Source: Candidatus Melainabacteria bacterium
Lineage (GTDB): Bacteria; Cyanobacteriota; Vampirovibrionia; Obscuribacterales; Obscuribacteraceae
Assembly: GCA_003151275.1 (NCBI GenBank)
Contig: PLXC01000065.1
Coordinates: forward strand, 1 to 64,000
Direction of reading: 5' to 3'
DNA: 64,000 nt
The position numbers were made by a program, and so were the translations under genes. The notes beneath the pieces are model-generated. The model had not been told where the DNA came from. It saw only the letters and a program-made list of their open reading frames with translations, and did not search any database. Numbering within the stretch: position 1 is the stretch's first letter; the number at the start of each line of letters is the position of its first letter. Of the stretch, positions 60,263-64,000 are shown one piece after another.

Positions 60263-60508
60263 GGCAAATCTCCACTGATACCTTGATCGCTAACTCTGTT
60301 TTGAAATCGTCGTCTGTTTTGTTTGCGTACAAGTCTGCTAATTCTCGGAAGCCATGAAGTCTTTGCTATCGATATTTTCGTGGTCTCTTTTTGCAACAAA
60401 AAAGCATAAACCCAGTATTTACCGCCTTTTGCAACAACTATGCTGCGGTGCATATTTTCATTCAGGCGCTTCTTAAATACCTCTTCACCCATCGGCCAAG
60501 CGAGCCAT
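60246..60508 (-). pseudogene. RelE/HigB-type toxin, broken by three single-base frameshifts
   Basis: Starting at ATG 60508 (overlapping the preceding stop as TAATG) the reading is MARLADG, then it shifts to EEVFKKRLNENMHRSIVVAK and GGKYWVYAFL, then AKRDHENIDSKDF, then GFRELADLYANKTDDDF and ends VEICHGEEI at TAA 60246-60248. These pieces line up as one RelE/HigB toxin. Restoring it needs removal of one G in GGG (60487-60489), one added T near 60393 and one added base near 60355. The toxin should therefore be inactive unless these are sequencing errors. Its antitoxin overlaps the 3' end. Confidence 0.78.
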
Positions 60509-60873
60509 TAGAGAGTCAATGGCACAGCTATGTCTACTTCATCCCAGGGGACCATTAGCTTTTGTTCGTCATCTTTCTGAATCAGCTCTAGGTGTGTCAG
60601 TTGTTTTACATCTTCGTGAACATTGGCATAAGCCCGGTTTAGAGAGGAGGCTAGTTTTCTGCAACTCAAGGGGCCGCTTTTTTTGAGGAATTTTAGAAGC
60701 TCCATACGCTTAGGAGACAGCGTGCTGAACAAGTCTTCCTCACTTGTGAAATAAACACGGTGGATAGGATCTTCGGCGGCTTCGCCAGCCTCAGCACGCT
60801 TAAAGCTAGTACGAACGGACTTCTTGAAGTCGTCGAGACTACAAATCGAAATCAAAATTTTGCGGTTATTCAT
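60508..60873 (-). CDS. Winged-helix antitoxin paired with TumE-type toxin, intact
   Basis: The 121 residues contain a MarR-like winged helix (LSPKRMELLKFLKKSGPLSCRKLASSLNRAYANVHEDVKQLTHLELIQKDDE, about 53-104), as in the DNA-binding antitoxins paired with TumE-family toxins. The N-terminus (RAEAGEAAEDPIHRVYFTSEEDLFSTL) is also typical. ATG 60873 overlaps the restored end of the TumE frame, and its stop overlaps the start of the HigB-type remnant (TAATG), so all four genes form one overlapping operon. It probably represses the promoter upstream of tumE. Confidence 0.85.
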   Translation of the reverse strand: MNNRKILISICSLDDFKKSVRTSFKRAEAGEAAEDPIHRVYFTSEEDLFSTLSPKRMELLKFLKKSGPLSCRKLASSLNRAYANVHEDVKQLTHLELIQKDDEQKLMVPWDEVDIAVPLTL

Positions 60874-61170
60874 TTTCGGTCTTCTCCAAAATTTCGTCTA
60901 CATCGCGCCAGAAGTCATCCAGAAGCTTGTCTATATCTTGAAATTTGTACGATTCTTCGGTGCCATTTGAAAAGTGTTTGTGATCTCCTTTGCCTTTTTC
61001 TCATTGTCATATCTAACTGACGTGGCACCACTGGCAGTGCAGTAATTAAGTCTGTATTTAAATCCATGTGGGCGCTCTGCGGAAGGCTCGGGTACAAGCC
61101 AGATCACAACGGATACGAGCGAACCATCAGGAAGCTTGATTTTTTGGTTCGCGTATTCGATCGCTTTCAT
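60866..61170 (-). pseudogene. TumE-family toxin, broken by one frameshift in an A-run
   Basis: ATG 61170 starts IKLPDGSLVSVVIWLVPEP and ERPHGFKYRLNY, continuing to VRYDNEK, which is the TumE pattern ('..pdG.iv...iw.vp.p...g..hg.KYrl.y....V.YDNE.GKGDH'). After YDNEK the frame is lost in GAGAAAAAGG (60983-60992). Adding one A restores GKGDHKHFSNGTEESYKF and IDKLLDDFWRDVDEILEK, ending at TAA 60866-60868. Without it a stop falls 20 codons later. The toxin is therefore truncated by about 45 residues at its conserved end. Confidence 0.8.
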
Positions 61171-61177
61171 ATAGCTT

Positions 61178-61207
61178 ATTGTACTATATAGTCCGCAATG
61201 CTATCAA
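61178..61207 (-). promoter_or_regulatory. Promoter and palindromic operator of the toxin-antitoxin operon
   Basis: On the minus strand TTGATA (61207-61202) and TACAAT (61183-61178) are spaced by 18 bases, eight bases before the tumE ATG. Between them lies the perfect palindrome ACTATATAGT (61183-61192). Overlap of a palindrome with the -10 region fits antitoxin autorepression. The leader would be very short. Confidence 0.6.
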
Positions 61208-61578
61208 GTTAAACCCTTCCCTGATGGAAGTTGCTTTGCGCCTGGACCTGGACGGTAACCACATTCAGCGCAAAAGGACGCCTCTGCAGTTCTAAAATTC
61301 TTGCCACAGCGAGGGCATGTAGGACCGAATAACCACACGCAATGTCTGTAGAACTCGCCGTGCCCAACAGTCACATCACCGCCCCGCTGTGCATAAAACC
61401 GATATACTGGTGCAAAGAACTCTTTCACTGGAGTGTCTTTCAGAGCCGCTCCAGTGTCTTCGCGATATCTCTTGACTCGTCCAAGACTCTCCGAGTACAG
61501 CTCGTCAAACTCGTGCCGGTCAGTATCTTCGATGACGACGACAAAATCCTTACATCGCCAGCAGTAAGCGCGCTTCAT
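61204..61578 (-). CDS. Zinc-ribbon protein of unknown function
   Basis: The 124-residue protein has an N-terminal CWRC (6-9) and a C-terminal pair CPRCGKNFR...CAECGYRPGPG (about 88-112), which together could bind two zincs. The middle (DRHEFDELYSESLGRVKRYREDTGAALKDTPVKEFFAPVYRFY) is helical. I cannot name the family. It lies immediately upstream of the toxin-antitoxin promoter in the same direction, but that operon appears to have its own promoter, so the two need not be linked. Confidence 0.68.
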   Translation of the reverse strand: MKRAYCWRCKDFVVVIEDTDRHEFDELYSESLGRVKRYREDTGAALKDTPVKEFFAPVYRFYAQRGGDVTVGHGEFYRHCVWLFGPTCPRCGKNFRTAEASFCAECGYRPGPGAKQLPSGKGLT

Positions 61579-61846
61579 ACCCAGAGCCCAGAGCAGAAAT
61601 AATACATAACGACATTCGCTTTAGTTTAGTGTAAGAACCAATTCAGACATTCCGTCAGTTACACCATATTTGGTGCAGGATTCGAAGTTGAAAGACGTCT
61701 CTCACGCTGCTGAGCTTGGCATGTCAAGCGTTTCGAGCTGTCTCATTTTCGATTACAATTAGCTAACTTTTATGGTCATTATTGGCTGACAAGCGTAAGC
61801 TAGTAATTAAATTGCCAAGATTCCCCAAACACAGCAATGGTGCCTT

Positions 61847-62059
61847 ATGACGGTTCACAATCTAGCTCGAAACCTAGATCTGACAATTGAAACAGACCGC
61901 CACGGTGAACACTTCATTGTCTTCCCTGGTCGCTATGAAAATCTTGTGCCACCGCAACTGCACGAAGAAAAGATGGACTGGATCCGCAGTTCATACGACA
62001 CCTTCCTTGAGCATGTGCGCGAATTTGATGCACTTAAAAAGCGCGCTGACTACAACTAA
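61847..62059 (+). CDS. Small protein of unknown function
   Basis: The 70-residue product starts ATG 61847 (MTVHNLARNLDLTIETDRHGEHFIVFPGRYENLVPPQLHEEKMDWIRSS when read on). Only the composition and position support it: it is soluble and acidic, with no motif I recognise. It lies upstream of miaB in the same direction, 79 bases away. It could be a short regulatory or adaptor protein. Confidence 0.5.
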   Translation: MTVHNLARNLDLTIETDRHGEHFIVFPGRYENLVPPQLHEEKMDWIRSSYDTFLEHVREFDALKKRADYN

Positions 62060-62138
62060 CATCAACCTTATAGTATGCTGACTCATTGAGGGGAGCGCCG
62101 CAGAGCGTCTTTCGCCTTGTTTGTCTGGAGCGACGTTA

Positions 62139-63530
62139 TTGAGCGCTACAAATACTGCTTTGCCTGTTGAAAAAGCGACTGAAAGAAAGTCGGTTTACAT
62201 TGAGACGTTCGGCTGTCAGATGAACAAGTCTGATTCTGAGCACATGCTCGGATTACTTGATGAGATCGGTTATGGACAGATCGATGACATCAGAGAAGCA
62301 GATCTGATGATTTTGAATACTTGTGCAATTCGCGAGAACGCCGAAGACAAGGTTTATAGCTACCTGGGCGCTTGGCGAAAGATAAAAAACAAACGACCAG
62401 GATCGATGATCGCTGTCGGCGGTTGCGTTGCGCAAGATGCCGGCGCGGATATGATCAAACGAGTGCCGTACGTTGATGTTGTGTTTGGTACACACAACCT
62501 TCATCGCCTTCCCGATCTCGTTCTCAAAGCAAGATACACAGGCGAGCCCGTGTGCGAAGTATTTCAAGAATTGCCAGAAGACCTGCCAGAGATTCCTGTT
62601 ATCCGTCAAAGCGATATCAGCGCCTGGGTTTCAATTATTTATGGTTGTGATTACAACTGCACTTATTGCATCGTTCCCTACGTGCGGGGCCGAGAGAAGA
62701 GTCGAGAGCCAGACGTTATCTACAAAGAGATCGAAGAGCTTGGCTCAGGCGGATACAGAGAAGTTACCTTGCTTGGGCAGAATGTCACAGCCTACGGACA
62801 CGATCTCGATCCGAAAATCCATCTTGGTAATTTGATTGAACGGATCGGCACTATCGATCAGATTAAGAGGATCCGCTTTCTGACGGGGCATCCACGCGAT
62901 CTAAATTCTGAAATTATCGAAGCTGTTTATCAAGTTGAAAGCGCTTGCGAGTATTTCCATGTTCCAATTCAGTCCGGTGATAATCGTACTCTTCGCCGCA
63001 TGGCTAGGGGTTATACCGTCGACTTTTATAAACGAGTGATTGACCAGATTCGCAGCAAAATGCCTGACGCTTCAATCACCACCGATTTGATTGTAGGCTT
63101 CCCCGGTGAGACGGAGCAGGAATTTATGAATTCCGTAAACCTGGTTGAGGAGCTGCAATTCGACGCTGCCAACACAGCAGCATATTCGCCGCGACAACAT
63201 ACTCCCGCTTCGGACTGGGAGGGGCAAATTACTCACGAAGAAAAATACGAGCGGTTGAGATTTCTCAACTCAGTGGTCACTGACGTCTCTCACAAAATCA
63301 ATAAACGATATGTCGACAAGCGCGTAGAGATTCTTGTCGAAGGACGAAGTGACAGACACCCAGAGCGGTTTATGGGTCGCACGCGCACCAACAAAATCGT
63401 CAACTTCGAAGGGCATGAATCGATGATTGGCCAGTTGGTTGAAGTCGATATTCAAACAGCGAATCCGTGGGCTCTTAGAGGCACTTTGCCTGAGCAAGTG
63501 CTTCGCACCACATGCGATACTATCCGTTAA
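62139..63530 (+). CDS. miaB: tRNA-2-methylthio-N6-isopentenyladenosine synthase
   Basis: The three methylthiotransferase domains are clear. The N-terminal UPF0004 domain has YIETFGCQMNKSDSEHM, LNTCAIRENAEDKVYSYLG and GGCVAQDAG with the auxiliary-cluster cysteines. The radical-SAM core has IIYGCDYNCTYCIVPYVRGREKSR. The TRAM domain follows after KRYVDKRVEILVEG. MiaB adds the methylthio group at A37 of tRNAs reading U-starting codons. I place the start at TTG 62139 because TGGAG (62126-62130) is eight bases upstream. The TTG at 62121 lacks such a site. Confidence 0.95.
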   Translation: MSATNTALPVEKATERKSVYIETFGCQMNKSDSEHMLGLLDEIGYGQIDDIREADLMILNTCAIRENAEDKVYSYLGAWRKIKNKRPGSMIAVGGCVAQDAGADMIKRVPYVDVVFGTHNLHRLPDLVLKARYTGEPVCEVFQELPEDLPEIPVIRQSDISAWVSIIYGCDYNCTYCIVPYVRGREKSREPDVIYKEIEELGSGGYREVTLLGQNVTAYGHDLDPKIHLGNLIERIGTIDQIKRIRFLTGHPRDLNSEIIEAVYQVESACEYFHVPIQSGDNRTLRRMARGYTVDFYKRVIDQIRSKMPDASITTDLIVGFPGETEQEFMNSVNLVEELQFDAANTAAYSPRQHTPASDWEGQITHEEKYERLRFLNSVVTDVSHKINKRYVDKRVEILVEGRSDRHPERFMGRTRTNKIVNFEGHESMIGQLVEVDIQTANPWALRGTLPEQVLRTTCDTIR

Positions 63531-63717
63531 ACTGAATTTTGTCGAAATATTCTTTTATATCGAGATACTCCATCTGTTTCTGGCTTGACCTCTTCGATAT
63601 AAGCCTTCTTAATGTCGTCCAGGCGATAGAGTATGAAAGTGTTGAGGAGTTTTGCAACTCTCTGCGCGGAAGGTTTTATCGCAAGCATCCGCCTTATACT
63701 TTTGCTGAGGCAAAAAT

Positions 63718-64000
63718 ATGAAGGACGATAGAAACATCATAGAACAAGCTGTTCATTTGCTCCAGAGCGGTGAGTTGGTTGCGTTTCCAACTGAGACGGT
63801 TTACGGATTAGGGGCGGATGCCTCAAATCCCGCTGCCGTCGCCAAGTTATATGCCGCCAAAGGGCGACCGGAAAATCATCCGGTGATTGTGCACCTTGCA
63901 GAATTAAGCCAATTATCTTTCTGGGTCAGTCAAATTCCTGACGATGCTCTACGACTTGCCGAAAAGTTTTGGCCAGGACCGCTCACGCTTATTTTGCCAA
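63718..64000 (+). CDS. Threonylcarbamoyl-AMP synthase (TsaC/Sua5), 3' truncated by window edge
   Basis: From ATG 63718, behind GAGG, the frame reads AVHLLQSGELVAFPTETVYGLGADASNPAAVAKLYAAKGRPENHP and ends at the window edge in FWPGPLTLILP. These are the YrdC-domain signatures 'G.....PTeTVYGLg.......v..iy..KgRp..hPl' and 'PGP.T'. The enzyme makes threonylcarbamoyl-AMP from Thr, bicarbonate and ATP for the t6A modification of tRNA. Whether it is the short TsaC or the longer Sua5 form cannot be told. With miaB upstream, two A37 tRNA-modification genes are neighbours. Confidence 0.93.
   Translation, partial: MKDDRNIIEQAVHLLQSGELVAFPTETVYGLGADASNPAAVAKLYAAKGRPENHPVIVHLAELSQLSFWVSQIPDDALRLAEKFWPGPLTLILP

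Noticed and set aside
61676..61750. GGATTCGAA-like box suggesting a minus-strand tRNA
   Set aside because: The T-arm stem does not pair and no anticodon or acceptor stem can be formed around it.
63539..63717. 60-codon TTG-start frame between miaB and the TsaC gene
   Set aside because: There is no ribosome binding site and no recognisable content, and it overlaps the TsaC ribosome-binding region and start.

Overview
The window reads as a chromosomal segment of a bacterium in or near the non-photosynthetic Cyanobacteriota (Vampirovibrionia, also called Melainabacteria; Obscuribacterales-like). This is an inference from gene content: a DUF2993/LmeA lipid-binding protein, Mini-RNase III, a CsaB/WecG envelope pair, a two-subunit glycine decarboxylase, GlcE/GlcF without photosynthesis genes, a UbiB kinase, split RapZ-C/YvcK genes and many TTG starts with strong Shine-Dalgarno sites. 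Base composition is intermediate and even. I see no rRNA, tRNA, CRISPR array, prophage or intact insertion sequence.

Layout. 0-7 kb: the 3' end of a pilus/secretion secretin, a BlaI-type repressor, GmhB, a PAS histidine kinase coupled to a REC-GGDEF-REC protein whose signature residues are degenerate, then mrnC, a WecG/TagA glycosyltransferase and csaB. 7-12 kb: glcE, glcF, an RNase D-like exonuclease and gcvPB followed by a 12-bp tandem repeat. 12-19 kb (minus strand): a zinc-ribbon membrane protein, UbiB, RNase PH, a DUF2993 protein, a Thr-rich lipoprotein and gpmI. 19-25 kb (plus strand): a sensor-less PhoR-like kinase, a PhoB-like regulator, phoU, holA, a LOG-family protein and etfBA. 25-29.5 kb: three accessory genes (LRR lipoprotein, APH-fold kinase, DUF2330-like secreted protein). 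29.5-40 kb: ispG, a RadC JAB protein, a MATE pump, an OLD-type TOPRIM protein, rpe, an acyl-CoA dehydrogenase, small proteins and cysE. 40.2-45.8 kb: one 1872-residue repeat protein. 46-54.6 kb: fabF, a YgjP-like metallopeptidase, cobU, def, rapZ-C/yvcK, a flavin reductase-like protein and a patatin. 55-60 kb: sucCD, pfkA, ribD. 60-61.2 kb: two overlapping toxin-antitoxin modules in which both toxin genes are frameshifted and both antitoxin genes are intact. 61-64 kb: a zinc-ribbon protein, miaB and the start of a TsaC/Sua5 gene.

How the genes fit together. The metabolism is heterotrophic: glycolysis (pfkA, gpmI), the TCA succinyl-CoA step (sucCD), the pentose phosphate pathway (rpe), and oxidation of glycolate-like acids (glcEF) and acyl-CoA (acyl-CoA dehydrogenase with ETF). 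Envelope and cell-wall control genes (csaB, wecG, yvcK, rapZ-C, gmhB) and phosphate signalling (phoR/phoB/phoU) are also present. The best candidates for something new are the giant repeat protein and its possible shared N-terminal module with the APH-fold kinase, the degenerate receiver/GGDEF protein, the decaying double toxin-antitoxin locus, and a family of intergenic inverted-repeat elements.
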